Of a DNA stretch of 64,000 nucleotides, positions 7,357 to 15,950 are shown piece after piece. The first letter of the stretch is position 1. Every line of letters begins with the position of its first letter. The notes below the pieces were generated by a model. It saw only the letters and a list, made by a program, of their open reading frames with translations, was not told the DNA's origin and searched no databases. The position numbers were made by a program, and so were the translations under genes. The stretch is from an uncultured Bacteroidota bacterium (GTDB lineage: Bacteria > Bacteroidota > Bacteroidia > Bacteroidales > P3): assembly GCA_902775135.1 (NCBI GenBank), contig CACYKY010000009.1:62001-126000 (forward strand). The letters run 5' to 3'.

Positions 7357-8574
7357 ATGAACAAGACCATTTTGACGCTTTGCGCAACCGTGCTGCTTAC
7401 AGTCGTGGGCTGCAAGCAGCCTGAGAATCAGACCGACATGAAGTTCCGCCCTCTGGGAAACACAGGCCTCTTGGTCAGCGAGATAAGCATTGGCTGCGGA
7501 GGATTTGAGAAAATCGACAGTGCAGCATCGCTCGAGTTGATGACCATGGCCCTCGACAGCGGCATGAACTATATCGACATCTACGACGCGAGTCCCGTCA
7601 CCCGTTCCAATATTGGCTATGCCCTACAGGGCCGTCGTGACGAAATGATTATCCAAGGTCATATCGGCACCGTTTGGGCCAACGGACAACACACCCGCAC
7701 CCGAGACCTCGATTCTACCCGTATGGGTTTCGAGGACTTGCTGACACGTCTCGGAACCGACCACATCGAGGTGGGCATGATCCATATCACCGACAGCCGC
7801 GAGGAGTGGGAGGCCATACAGAACTCCCCCTTCCTCGACTATGTTTTTCAACTCAAGAATGAAGGAAAAATCAAGCATATAGGACTCAGCAGCCACAATG
7901 CCGAGGTAGCCCTGATGGCCGCCAAGAGCGGGTGGGTAGAGGTCATCATGTTCAGCCTCAACCCCGCTTTCGACCGTCTACGCGGCGGAGCCATTCCCTG
8001 GGAGAAAGGGGCCATGGAAAATCTGCAGGCCGGCATCGACCCCGTTCGCGTGGAGTTTTACGACTACTGCGCCACACACCATATCGGCGTGACCGTGATG
8101 AAGACCTTCGGCGGTGGCGGCCGCTTGTTGGACGAGAAGACCTCGCCTCTTGGCGTAGCCTACACACCCGAACAGTGCATCGCCTACTGCCTAGCAAAGC
8201 CCTGCATCTCCACTTGTATCCTTGGCATCGACAACATGGACGAGTTGACCCGCGACCTCCACTGGATGCATGCCTCCGAGGCCGAGAAAGACTACACAGT
8301 CGTCGGCAAGAACGAACAGGATGCCAAGAGCGGCGACTGCACCTATTGCAACCACTGCTCGCCCTGTGCCGTGGGCATTCCCATTGCCAAAGTCAACGAG
8401 TTACTGGACAATGCCGAGACCAACGGCATGAATGACGACCTGAAAGCCCAATACGATGCCCTTCCACACCACGCCGGTGAATGTACCCATTGCGGTGCCT
8501 GCATGAGCCGCTGTCCCTTTGGTGTAGACATCCCGACAAAGATGGATAAGGCTAAGGAACTGTTTGGAAAATAA
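7357..8574 (+). CDS. Aldo/keto reductase-like 4Fe-4S lipoprotein
   Basis: A 405-residue protein combining an aldo/keto reductase TIM barrel (from about residue 28, MKFRPLGNTGLLVSEISIG) with a C-terminal dicluster ferredoxin module (CTYCNHCSPC near residue 328 and CTHCGACMSRCP near 377). The first 19 residues form a lipoprotein signal with lipobox VVGC (Cys19), so the protein appears exported. Aligning the barrel by eye, the catalytic Tyr and Lys positions look replaced: DIYDAS where DTAxxY is usual (Ser79), and GHIG where TKxG is usual (His102). Asp74 remains. Standard reductase activity is therefore doubtful. It is followed by a bidirectional terminator. Confidence 0.83.
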   Translation: MNKTILTLCATVLLTVVGCKQPENQTDMKFRPLGNTGLLVSEISIGCGGFEKIDSAASLELMTMALDSGMNYIDIYDASPVTRSNIGYALQGRRDEMIIQGHIGTVWANGQHTRTRDLDSTRMGFEDLLTRLGTDHIEVGMIHITDSREEWEAIQNSPFLDYVFQLKNEGKIKHIGLSSHNAEVALMAAKSGWVEVIMFSLNPAFDRLRGGAIPWEKGAMENLQAGIDPVRVEFYDYCATHHIGVTVMKTFGGGGRLLDEKTSPLGVAYTPEQCIAYCLAKPCISTCILGIDNMDELTRDLHWMHASEAEKDYTVVGKNEQDAKSGDCTYCNHCSPCAVGIPIAKVNELLDNAETNGMNDDLKAQYDALPHHAGECTHCGACMSRCPFGVDIPTKMDKAKELFGK

Positions 8575-8603
8575 AGAGAGCCTCCAATATGGAGGCTCTC
8601 TTT
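8573..8603. terminator. Bidirectional terminator
   Basis: A perfect 13-base inverted repeat AAAGAGAGCCTCC / GGAGGCTCTCTTT (8573-8585 with 8591-8603) with an AATAT loop. It lies between the plus-strand reductase gene and the minus-strand tRNA and can serve both. Confidence 0.8.
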
Positions 8604-8604
8604 G

Positions 8605-8679
8605 TGGTCTGTGGGAGATTCGAACTCTCGACCTCTTCCGTGTGAAGGAAGCGCTCTGAACCAACTGAGCTAACAGACC
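8605..8679 (-). tRNA. tRNA-Val (anticodon CAC)
   Basis: A 75-base cloverleaf read on the minus strand. Acceptor stem GGTCTGT/ACAGACC pairs perfectly with discriminator A. D-stem is GCTC/GAGC and anticodon stem CTTCC/GGAAG with loop TTCACAC, giving anticodon CAC (valine, GUG codons). The T-arm GAGAG-TTCGAAT-CTCCC has one A-C mismatch. CCA is not encoded. Its promoter is almost identical to that of the second valine tRNA in this window. Confidence 0.92.
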
Positions 8680-8715
8680 CTCTTTTTTTGTTTCATGCAG
8701 GACCAACCCTGCCTT

Positions 8716-8759
8716 GAAATCGGGTGCAAAAGTACAAATAATTTTTGACGCGACAAAAT
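8716..8759 (-). promoter_or_regulatory. Promoter and conserved start box of tRNA-Val(CAC)
   Basis: Read on the minus strand: ATTTTGTC, 16 bases, then GTACTTTTGCACCCGATTTC. It contains a TTTG (-33), a 19-base spacer and TACTTTTGC (-7). The 20-base downstream block is identical to the one before tRNA-Val(GAC) at 16717-16736. Confidence 0.75.
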
Positions 8760-8770
8760 TTTTCTTCACT

Positions 8771-9490
8771 ATGGGCAAGAAAAAGCACAAACTAACACAA
8801 AACCAAATCAACGGAATTATCTGGATAGCAATACTATTAGCCATCATTATCGCCATCAAACTTTTTTCGTCCCCCAAGGAGGAAAACAGCCCTCAAACCG
8901 ACTCCATGCAGCTCCAGACGCAGGCTTTTTTGGAGAAAAAAGAGGATTCCGTATACCGTTCCCGACGTCCTGACGACAGCCGACAACAGTATCCCCGCCA
9001 GCCTCGCCAGGCCAGTGCTCGGAGTAGCGACGAAGCCCCCCGCAACTGGTATACCACCGATCCCCCTGCAGCCACCCGCCGATCGTTGACGGTGGAGCTC
9101 AACAGCGCCGACACCACCACCCTCATGCTCCTCAGCGGCATCGGACCTGCCTTTGCCCGCCGCATCGTGCGCTACCGCGAGCGTCTGGGAGGTTTCGTCT
9201 CCACCAACCAACTGATGGAGGTATATGGTTTCACCCCAGAACTCCTCGCCCATATTGCCCCGCACCTCACCCTCGACAGCGCCAACCACAGCCGGATTCC
9301 CGTAAACAGCGTCCCGCTGAAGCAGCTCATCAAGCACCCTTATGTCGACTACTACTTCGCCCGCGACCTCGTCAACCTGCGCTCACGCGGCGTCACCTTC
9401 ACCACCCTTGACGACCTCCGCGCCATTCCCTCCTGTAGCGACACCCTCCTCGCCCGCCTCCTCCCCTACCTCGACCTCGAGACAAGGTAA
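8771..9490 (+). CDS. Membrane-anchored helix-hairpin-helix (ComEA-like) protein
   Basis: A 239-residue protein with a short basic N-terminus, one transmembrane helix (about residues 14-32, GIIWIAILLAIIIAIKLF) and a low-complexity linker of about 60 residues. Two helix-hairpin-helix DNA-binding repeats follow: LNSADTTTLMLLSGIGPAFA with VRYRERLGGF near residues 110-150, and a second near 180-235. This is the ComEA layout: a membrane-tethered DNA-binding receptor for DNA uptake. A ComEC-like gene lies at 14.3-15.8 kb. The frame is open to 8714, but that region overlaps the tRNA promoter, so ATG 8771 is used. Confidence 0.82.
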   Translation: MGKKKHKLTQNQINGIIWIAILLAIIIAIKLFSSPKEENSPQTDSMQLQTQAFLEKKEDSVYRSRRPDDSRQQYPRQPRQASARSSDEAPRNWYTTDPPAATRRSLTVELNSADTTTLMLLSGIGPAFARRIVRYRERLGGFVSTNQLMEVYGFTPELLAHIAPHLTLDSANHSRIPVNSVPLKQLIKHPYVDYYFARDLVNLRSRGVTFTTLDDLRAIPSCSDTLLARLLPYLDLETR

Positions 9491-9586
9491 GAGGGAACAA
9501 CAAGAAAACGGAAATAACGACACAATGAGAATGTCGAATTTGGGGTATTTATGGCTTGATACGTTAGCGTTAAGGTTGAATTTTCC

Positions 9587-12085
9587 TCACTTCCTCACTG
9601 GATTGGCCTCCAGCGGGTTGTCGGGCCACGCATGCTTGGGGTAGCGGCGCCGCAGTTCTTTCCGCACCTCAAAATAGGTTACTTCCCAGAAGCTCCTGAG
9701 GTCGCTGGTCAGCTGCACGGGCTTGTAGCCCGGCGACAGCAGCTCCATCAGCACTGGGGCACCGTCGGCCTGTGGGGTTTCCTTTAGACCGAAGCATTCC
9801 TGCAGCCTCACCCGCAGCACCGGCGCTTCGGCCCCCACCCTGTATTCCAGCCGTATGCGGCTGCCCGTAGGCACCACGACATGCGTCGGAGCCCTACGCT
9901 CGACTTCCTGCTGCTGCTCGTAGGACAGCCTGCTCCATACCACCTCCCGCATGTCTATCTTCTTCAGCTCCGCTGTTGTAGTGGCCCTGCCCACAAACAT
10001 AGGTCCCCATTCTTCCGCTTGCTGGCACAATGTCTCCCTGTCCACTCTCGGCAGCGCCAACTCGGGATGCCGCGAGGCCACGAAGGCTATCCGCCGCTGG
10101 AGGTGCTGCACATCGTCGCTGAAATCGAGCAGCGACAGACCCTCCTTGACGATTGACTCGCACACCACGCGCTGCACCGCCTCCTTGTGGTCCCCCGCCA
10201 GGGGTTTCGACTCCAGCAGGATAGCTCCCACGCGTGTCTCCCTCCGCGCCACCACAGCACCTGCTTTCCCGTCCCACGCGATAATGTCGCGCTCTGTGGC
10301 GTACCCTCTCAGGTCGGCCGGATCCACCCTACTCGCCAGGAACACACGTCCTGTGCCGCCTGCCTTGCGGTGCATCAAGGCAGCCACTATCCATTCCGCT
10401 CCGGCCAACTCGTCCGTCGCCTCTACGGCCACCAGGTCGCCTCCCGACAGAAGGAATGTCCCGTTGCCCTCTCTCCACGCCCTTCCTATGCGTTCAGGAT
10501 AGGCCGACGCCAGCAGGGCGCCAGCCTCGTAGGGGTTCACGTGAGCGTTGTCCTCGCCGGCATGCAGCATGTCGACATATTGCTTGGCAGTCCTCACCAT
10601 GCGTCCCCAGCGTCCGGTTCTCCCTTCTTTGCGGGCGATGCGCAGCGCCTCCAGCCGTCGGGAAACGGCCACGCTCCCCTCCCCCGCCAGCGGGTCTTTC
10701 TCTTCCAGCAGGGCTGCGAGGTCCGCCGCCAAAGCCTTCTGTCCCTCGCTGGTGGCAGACAGTAGCATGCGGGCAATACGCGGATGGCAGGGCAGCTTCG
10801 CCAGTCTCCGGCCCCATTCCGTCACCGCCCCTGCGTCGTCCAGAGCCCCCAAGGATACCAGCAGCGTCCTCGCATGGGCGACGGCCTGCTTGGGTGGCGG
10901 CGTGAGCCAGGGGAGCCCCCACACATCGCGTTCGCCCCAAATGGCCACATCCAGCAGCAGCGCCGTAAGGTCGGCCTCCACGATTTCCGGAGTGCGCACC
11001 GCCGCCATGCGAGCCTCCGTGCCCATGGTCCACAGGCGGTAGCATACGCCCGGCGCCACACGTCCGGCACGTCCCGTGCGCTGCACGGCCATATCCATAG
11101 ATATCCTTACCGTTTCCAGACGGTTCAGGCCGCTCCGCGGGTCGAAGAGCACCTTGCGGCAGAGACCGCCGTCCACCACCACCCTCACCCCCTCGATGGT
11201 TAGCGAGGTCTCAGCTATAGGTGTCGCCAACACCACGCGGCGCTCTCCCGCCTGGCTCGGTGCAATGGCCGCAGCCTGCTCCTCGTTGGAGAGGAGGCCG
11301 TATAGCGGGAAGACACGCGTCGTTCCCAAGCTGTCCGCCAGCAGTTCCGCCGCCTGGCGGATTTCCCTCTCTCCCGGCAGGAACGCCAGTATGTCGCCTT
11401 CGTGGGTCCTGTGGGCCAGCAAGATGGTCCTCGCCACCAGCTGCACCACATTGTCTACGCCGGCATCCTCCTTGCTGTGTATCACCTCCACGGGGAACAT
11501 ACGACCCTCGCTCTCCAATACGGGACAATGCAGTGCCTCCGCCAACAGGGCCGTATCCATCGTTGCCGACATCACCACCATGCGGAGGTCGTCGCGGAGG
11601 AGTTCCTGACATTGGCGTGTCAGCGCGAAGGCCTCGTCGGTAGTAAGGCTTCTCTCATGGAACTCGTCGAACACCACAACCCTCACCCCCTCCAGAGCGG
11701 GGTCCTCCAACAGCATGCGAGAGAGCACCCCTTCCGTCACCACTTCTATGCGCGTCCGTTGCGACACCCTGCTCTCGAACCGTATCCTGTACCCCACCGT
11801 CTCACCCACCGCCTCGTCCAGGAGCCAGGCCATGCGCTGCGCCACTTGGCGTGCCGCCACGCGTCGGGGTTCCAGCACGACGATCTTCCCTTTGTCGTCC
11901 TCGAGGTCGCACAGCATCGTTAGGGGAAGCACCGTTGACTTCCCCGCCCCGGGAGCCGCCGTCACAATCACGGAGGCCTCCTTGCGCAGCGCCTCGTTCA
12001 GGGGTTCCGCCACCGCCGCCACCGGCAGCGATGCCAGCTCTTTCTCTAACCGATCCGTTCGTACCATCGTCATGCTTTTTACCAT
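9587..12085 (-). CDS. hrpB: ATP-dependent helicase HrpB
   Basis: An 832-residue DExH-box helicase of normal HrpB length. Visible motifs: I, TAAPGAGKSTVLPL; II, FDEFHERS; III, MSATMD; V/VI region, ATPIAETSLTIEGVRVVVDG and QRTGRAGRVAPGVCYRLW. A helicase-associated domain follows, then the HrpB-specific C-terminal region ending in LSPGYKPVQLTSDLRSFW and LRRRYPKHAWPDNP. HrpB is widespread in bacteria but its physiological RNA substrate is not settled. Possible starts are at 12085, 12073 and 12067; the last two are nearer the first conserved residues. It converges on the HhH gene with a 96-base gap and no clear terminator. Confidence 0.92.
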   Translation of the reverse strand: MVKSMTMVRTDRLEKELASLPVAAVAEPLNEALRKEASVIVTAAPGAGKSTVLPLTMLCDLEDDKGKIVVLEPRRVAARQVAQRMAWLLDEAVGETVGYRIRFESRVSQRTRIEVVTEGVLSRMLLEDPALEGVRVVVFDEFHERSLTTDEAFALTRQCQELLRDDLRMVVMSATMDTALLAEALHCPVLESEGRMFPVEVIHSKEDAGVDNVVQLVARTILLAHRTHEGDILAFLPGEREIRQAAELLADSLGTTRVFPLYGLLSNEEQAAAIAPSQAGERRVVLATPIAETSLTIEGVRVVVDGGLCRKVLFDPRSGLNRLETVRISMDMAVQRTGRAGRVAPGVCYRLWTMGTEARMAAVRTPEIVEADLTALLLDVAIWGERDVWGLPWLTPPPKQAVAHARTLLVSLGALDDAGAVTEWGRRLAKLPCHPRIARMLLSATSEGQKALAADLAALLEEKDPLAGEGSVAVSRRLEALRIARKEGRTGRWGRMVRTAKQYVDMLHAGEDNAHVNPYEAGALLASAYPERIGRAWREGNGTFLLSGGDLVAVEATDELAGAEWIVAALMHRKAGGTGRVFLASRVDPADLRGYATERDIIAWDGKAGAVVARRETRVGAILLESKPLAGDHKEAVQRVVCESIVKEGLSLLDFSDDVQHLQRRIAFVASRHPELALPRVDRETLCQQAEEWGPMFVGRATTTAELKKIDMREVVWSRLSYEQQQEVERRAPTHVVVPTGSRIRLEYRVGAEAPVLRVRLQECFGLKETPQADGAPVLMELLSPGYKPVQLTSDLRSFWEVTYFEVRKELRRRYPKHAWPDNPLEANPVRK

Positions 12086-12177
12086 AAAAACGTAGGACCC
12101 ACAATATTATTGCATAAAAATCTTGACTATAACTTATTTCAACGTTGCAAGCCGTGTATCCGGTGGATGCTGGCAGA

Positions 12178-12221
12178 GGTGGGCGTTGGGTGGGCGTTAG
12201 GTGGGCGTTAATAGGGCGTTT
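12178..12221 (+). repeat. Four tandem 11-base units (GGTGGGCGTTA)
   Basis: Units GGTGGGCGTTG, GGTGGGCGTTA, GGTGGGCGTTA and a degenerate ATAGGGCGTTT lie head to tail in non-coding DNA. Confidence 0.8.
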
Positions 12222-12267
12222 GTCCCATTTGGGTTGCAGGACATGTCTCCTTTGGAACCAAGCAGGA

Positions 12268-12316
12268 CTCGGAGTTGATACAGAGTTGACTCGGAGTTGA
12301 TACGGAGTTGATACGA
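12268..12316 (+). repeat. Tandem repeats of an (ACTC)GGAGTTGATAC unit
   Basis: GGAGTTGATAC occurs three times, interleaved with a diverged AGAGTTG copy. ACTCGGAGTTGATAC appears twice, about 20 bases apart. It is non-coding and lies about 50 bases from the GGTGGGCGTTA block. Confidence 0.7.
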
Positions 12317-12583
12317 TACTTGCTCCAGCCCCCTACACATCCCCAGCTAACGTGACTCGCTGCGACAAATACAATTTTCAGTTGAAACGAACCATCTCAA
12401 AAAGGGTGGACAATGAGCATTTTTAGGCGCGAGACGGGTTATTTGGGCACAAAGAGACTACAAAATGGGGGTAGAATCGAGTTTTTGTGCGACGATGGTA
12501 CGAACTGAAAATGGGAGCGAAAGAGGCCGAAAAAGGGCTTTGCGGAAGAGTGCTTTGCCGCGCACGCGTTTGGCCAAAGCCGT

Positions 12584-13798
12584 TTAGAAAAGGGACCATG
12601 GGGCGATGCCGAGGATTTCGCAGAGTTTGGCGACGGCCTTGACACCGAAGAGGACGGCGCCTCCTTCGTGCGCGGGGACGGTTGCGGTGGCGTCGAGGTC
12701 GACAGTCTGCAGATTCACCTCCTGCACCCCCTGGGAGGTGAGGAAGTCGTGGAGACGGTAGGAGGTGGCGACTGGGACGGTGATGTCCTTGGTGTTGTGG
12801 AAGATCATCACGCGCTCGTTACCGCGAGGCTGCCATCCGCTACAGAGATTGTCGTTCTCGAAGACCTGGAAGAAGCGGCGAGCCAGCGCCGAGGTGGTGT
12901 CGGTCATGGCGGGCGTGGAGTATTGGTAGATGGAGAGGGAGCCCACCTTGGCGTCGATCTCCTCGCGGGTGTAGCGCTTGCTGTAGATCCAGCTATCGAT
13001 ATGACTCAAGACGGGGTCGATGAAGATCTCGTCGAGGGGGATGCCGAGACGGTAGAACTCGTTGTAGCTAAGGAGGACGCTGATGACGGTGCTGGGCATG
13101 CCAGCGATGGTGGCGTCGACGAACTGCCGGTAGGTCTCGGGAATATCGTAGGGGCCCGCTCCGGCAAAGGAATAGGTAAAGGAGATGTCGGGGTAGCGCT
13201 CAGCCACGAGGCGGAGTTCGGCGATGGTGGTCTGTGCACCCTGCGAGTAGCCGGCATTGAAGAGCGGGGAATCCCAACGGTAGCCCATATCGGCCAGGAT
13301 GTTGCGGGCCGCCAGGAGGGCGTCGATGCTGGCCTGCGCGTTGGTGCGCGAGAGGCAGTAGGCTTGATGGTGGTGGTTGGTGGCGCCGAAGCCGTAGAGG
13401 TCAGCCGAGACGGTGATGAGTCCACTGGGGATGATCCGCTTCTGGATATCCAGCTCGCCCTTGGAAGGGCATTGGTCGGCACGATAGATAGTGTAGTGGT
13501 TGTAGAGCAGCATGCCGCGGGCGGGCGTATGGCGTCCGACGGTGTCGCCGAGGGTGATGGTGCCGGAGAGCATAACGGGGTCGCCATAGGGGTCGGTGGA
13601 GGGGTAGACGAAGTTGTAGATCTTCATGTGGTATGAGACCATATAGGAGGAGTCGGTGATATAGGCCTCACCCATGGGGAGGTCGGAAGCTTGGGGTTGG
13701 GGGTCGTCGTCCTTGCTGCAAGCCGTGAGGCTGAGGGAGGAGGCGAGGAGGATGAATGCCAAGCACTTGGCCATCTTTGAAAAAAGACCTTTGTTCAT
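12584..13798 (-). other. Lipase-like lipoprotein module, probable independent translation start
   Basis: From the ATG at 13798 this gives a self-sufficient 404-residue lipoprotein: MNKGLFSKMAKCLAFILLAS, then LSLTAC. A secretory lipase/alpha-beta hydrolase fold follows, with nucleophile Ser in FNAGYSQGAQ, a late FHNTKDITVP acid loop and His in AHEGG near the end. A TAA stop exists 14 bases upstream in the neighbouring frame (complement of 13813-13815), so a one-base shift would separate the two genes cleanly. The substrate is unknown. Confidence 0.65.
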
Positions 13799-14317
13799 GG
13801 TGGAGTTTTCTTTTATGGGTTCGAGGATGCTGCTCTCGATGTCCATCACGAGTGTGAAGCTCAGGCCCGAGATACTGATGCCGAAATTGCCCTTCTGGCA
13901 GCCGGTGATGAGGGTACCCTCGAGTCCGGCGAACTGGCCTTCGATGATGCGCACATGGGCTCCTTTCTTCAGTTCGCTGTCGTTCATCACCTTCACCTCG
14001 GCTTCGGCGTCCATGAGACGACGGATGCCCTCGATCTCGCTGTCGGGGATGATGCCCGGTTGCCCGTGCCAGGAGACGATGAAGCTGACGCCCTTGGCCG
14101 CACGAATGTTCACCACATCGCTGCCGCGTATCTTGACGAAGAGGTAGGACGTGATGAGGGGCACCTCGACACTCTTCCATCGGTCGCTCCAGCGGTGGAG
14201 CTTGCGTTCGAGGGGCAGATAGGTTTCGTACCCCAAACTTTTGAGGTGGGCAGCAGTGGCCTTCTCGGCACGGGGATTGGTATATAGGGCGACCCATTGG
14301 GGCGTATCGTTCAGCAT
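12584..14317 (-). CDS. In-frame fusion: UpxY/NusG-like antiterminator + lipoprotein lipase
   Basis: A 577-residue open frame made of two unrelated parts. Residues 1-170 are an UpxY-type transcription antiterminator: a NusG N-terminal domain (PQWVALYTNPRAEKATAAHL, then ITSYLFVKI) and a KOW-like end (KKGAHVRIIEGQFAGLEGTL). This is a complete protein of the usual length. With no stop codon the frame continues at Met174 into a lipoprotein signal (lipobox LTAC, Cys200) and a secreted alpha/beta hydrolase with nucleophile motif GYSQGA. A cytosolic regulator fused ahead of a signal peptide is unlikely to work as one protein. An internal start at 13798 for the hydrolase is more plausible. The first ATG overlaps the comEC stop by 7 bases, suggesting coupling. 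Confidence 0.75.
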   Translation of the reverse strand: MLNDTPQWVALYTNPRAEKATAAHLKSLGYETYLPLERKLHRWSDRWKSVEVPLITSYLFVKIRGSDVVNIRAAKGVSFIVSWHGQPGIIPDSEIEGIRRLMDAEAEVKVMNDSELKKGAHVRIIEGQFAGLEGTLITGCQKGNFGISISGLSFTLVMDIESSILEPIKENSTMNKGLFSKMAKCLAFILLASSLSLTACSKDDDPQPQASDLPMGEAYITDSSYMVSYHMKIYNFVYPSTDPYGDPVMLSGTITLGDTVGRHTPARGMLLYNHYTIYRADQCPSKGELDIQKRIIPSGLITVSADLYGFGATNHHHQAYCLSRTNAQASIDALLAARNILADMGYRWDSPLFNAGYSQGAQTTIAELRLVAERYPDISFTYSFAGAGPYDIPETYRQFVDATIAGMPSTVISVLLSYNEFYRLGIPLDEIFIDPVLSHIDSWIYSKRYTREEIDAKVGSLSIYQYSTPAMTDTTSALARRFFQVFENDNLCSGWQPRGNERVMIFHNTKDITVPVATSYRLHDFLTSQGVQEVNLQTVDLDATATVPAHEGGAVLFGVKAVAKLCEILGIAPWSLF

Positions 14318-15777
14318 GGCGGAGAGTTTTTACTTTTTTGGTAACGCGAAATGGATATATTTATTGTTACCCATATAAAAATAATGGTGCCACTTAGGAG
14401 GGCCGTCGTCAAAGGACTGGGGTTAAGGTCATTGATAACGGCGTGCGGCAGACGGGCGATGCCGTCGGTGAGCCAGTCGCATCCCCGGAAGAGCCACTCG
14501 GCGGGCCAAGCCGTGAGGCTACAGGGCGTAGCCAGGTAGAGCAGCGAGAATGCCAGCAGAAGGGCTGCCAGCGGGACGATGACGATATTGGCGAGGAGGA
14601 AATAGGGCTGCAGCTGGTGGAAGGTGGCGAGGGTTATGGGCAGGGTGCCGAGGGTGGCGGCGGTGCTCACGACGGCGGCCTGCCAGGCAAAGTTGCGGAA
14701 GAGGAATATGGCAGGACGCGACAGAAGGATGGCCGCCGTTGCAGCGAAGGAAAGTTGCCATCCAACGTTGAAGAGCAGCATAGGCTGTGCCGTCAGCATG
14801 ACGAGAGCCGCCAGCGACAGGATATTGAGCCGGTCGGTGCGGCGTCCCGCCATGTGGTTGAGGATGAAGAGGCTGAACATCAAGGCGGCCCTTGTTGTGG
14901 CCGGTGCAAGCCCTGTGAGGAGGGCGAAGCCCCAAAGGGTGACCAATTGCACGACTCCCCGCAAGATGCGTCCGCGACGCTCCTTCCCCACCCCTATCAT
15001 CAGCGTCCCCACAATCCAGGCCAGGAGACCCACATGCAGACCGCTGACACAGAGCAGGTGGACGATGCCCGCATCGCGGAACTGGAGGTGTAGGGCCTTG
15101 TCCATATCGCCGCGCCATCCGAGGGTGAGAGCTTCCGCCATACCGCTGTAGCGACGTTCCATTGGACCTTCCTGCATGCGCCGCAGCAGACGCATGCGGA
15201 TAGCCTCGCTACGGGCGCGTAGCGACGTGCTGTCGCGACCCAAGACAAGAAGGTGGTCGCCGGTGGTGTAGAGGGGCATACCTTCATGATCCATATAGAC
15301 GTGGAGGAGAAGACTATCGCCGTAGCGCAAGTTGGCGGCGGTGCTGTCCTTGCGGAGGAAGAGATTCACCTCACCATGGGTCTTGCGGCCGTCGAGGGCC
15401 ATCACCTCGACGGTGGTGCGCCAGCTGCGCTCGTGGGGAACGGGAGTCTCCTTGAGACGCAGGGCCAGAAAGTGGGGGTGTGCTGAGGGGTCGCCGGCGC
15501 TGGTGTCGTTGAGGAGAGAGGTCCAATGGCGTGAGTCGTAACGGGGGTCGGTCAGCCGGCACATCGTCCCACCCAAGGCGAAAAACAGCAGTGCCAGCAA
15601 GGGGAGGAAGATGCGGGAGTCCAGTTCCTGGCGCCATATCCGCAGCGCTGCCGCCGCAAGCAGGGGCAGAGCCATCAGCGCCAGCCACAAGGAAGAGGAG
15701 ATTGCTGTGGCACTGTGGCCTACGGCAATACCTGCTATCAATCCCGCTGCTACGGGTACCAATGGTATTTTGCGCAT
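14311..15777 (-). CDS. comEC: ComEC/Rec2-family competence-like membrane protein
   Basis: A 488-residue polytopic protein. It has two to three N-terminal helices (PLVPVAAGLIAGIAVGH, then SLWLALMALPLLAAAALRIW) and a DUF4131-type soluble region (about 90-200). The Competence domain follows with GLHVGLLAWIVG and the conserved LLTGLAPATTRAALMF, plus about eight further helices. This is the DNA-uptake channel family. The C-terminal metallo-beta-lactamase domain found in long ComEC forms is absent, as is common in Bacteroidetes. It overlaps the downstream antiterminator start by 7 bases. Whether it moves DNA in this organism is unproven; a ComEA-like protein is encoded at 8771-9490. Confidence 0.85.
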   Translation of the reverse strand: MRKIPLVPVAAGLIAGIAVGHSATAISSSLWLALMALPLLAAAALRIWRQELDSRIFLPLLALLFFALGGTMCRLTDPRYDSRHWTSLLNDTSAGDPSAHPHFLALRLKETPVPHERSWRTTVEVMALDGRKTHGEVNLFLRKDSTAANLRYGDSLLLHVYMDHEGMPLYTTGDHLLVLGRDSTSLRARSEAIRMRLLRRMQEGPMERRYSGMAEALTLGWRGDMDKALHLQFRDAGIVHLLCVSGLHVGLLAWIVGTLMIGVGKERRGRILRGVVQLVTLWGFALLTGLAPATTRAALMFSLFILNHMAGRRTDRLNILSLAALVMLTAQPMLLFNVGWQLSFAATAAILLSRPAIFLFRNFAWQAAVVSTAATLGTLPITLATFHQLQPYFLLANIVIVPLAALLLAFSLLYLATPCSLTAWPAEWLFRGCDWLTDGIARLPHAVINDLNPSPLTTALLSGTIIFIWVTINISISRYQKSKNSPPC

Positions 15778-15950
15778 GATTGATGGTTTACTGTTTACCG
15801 ATTTTTTTCGCTATAACAATCCGTGTTTTCAAGGTGCTCAAGGCTTTGAATCTGCTTCGCAGAGGGAGCATCGGAAGACGAGAGCGGAGTCGAAACGTGT
15901 TTGAACTTGGCCTGACGGTAAAACTGTAAACGGAAAACCAAATTCGGACT

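Larger units (their letters stand above)
12086..12583. other. Intergenic stretch with tandem repeats, no gene
   Basis: About 500 bases between the lipase and hrpB genes. It holds two blocks of short tandem repeats (12178-12221 and 12268-12316), listed separately. The remainder has several weak frames without coding character. No Bacteroidetes promoter of good quality was found for hrpB here. Confidence 0.5.

Noticed and set aside
12178..12316. Tandem repeats as a CRISPR array
   Set aside because: Units are 11-15 bases without unique spacers of regular length, and no cas genes are present.
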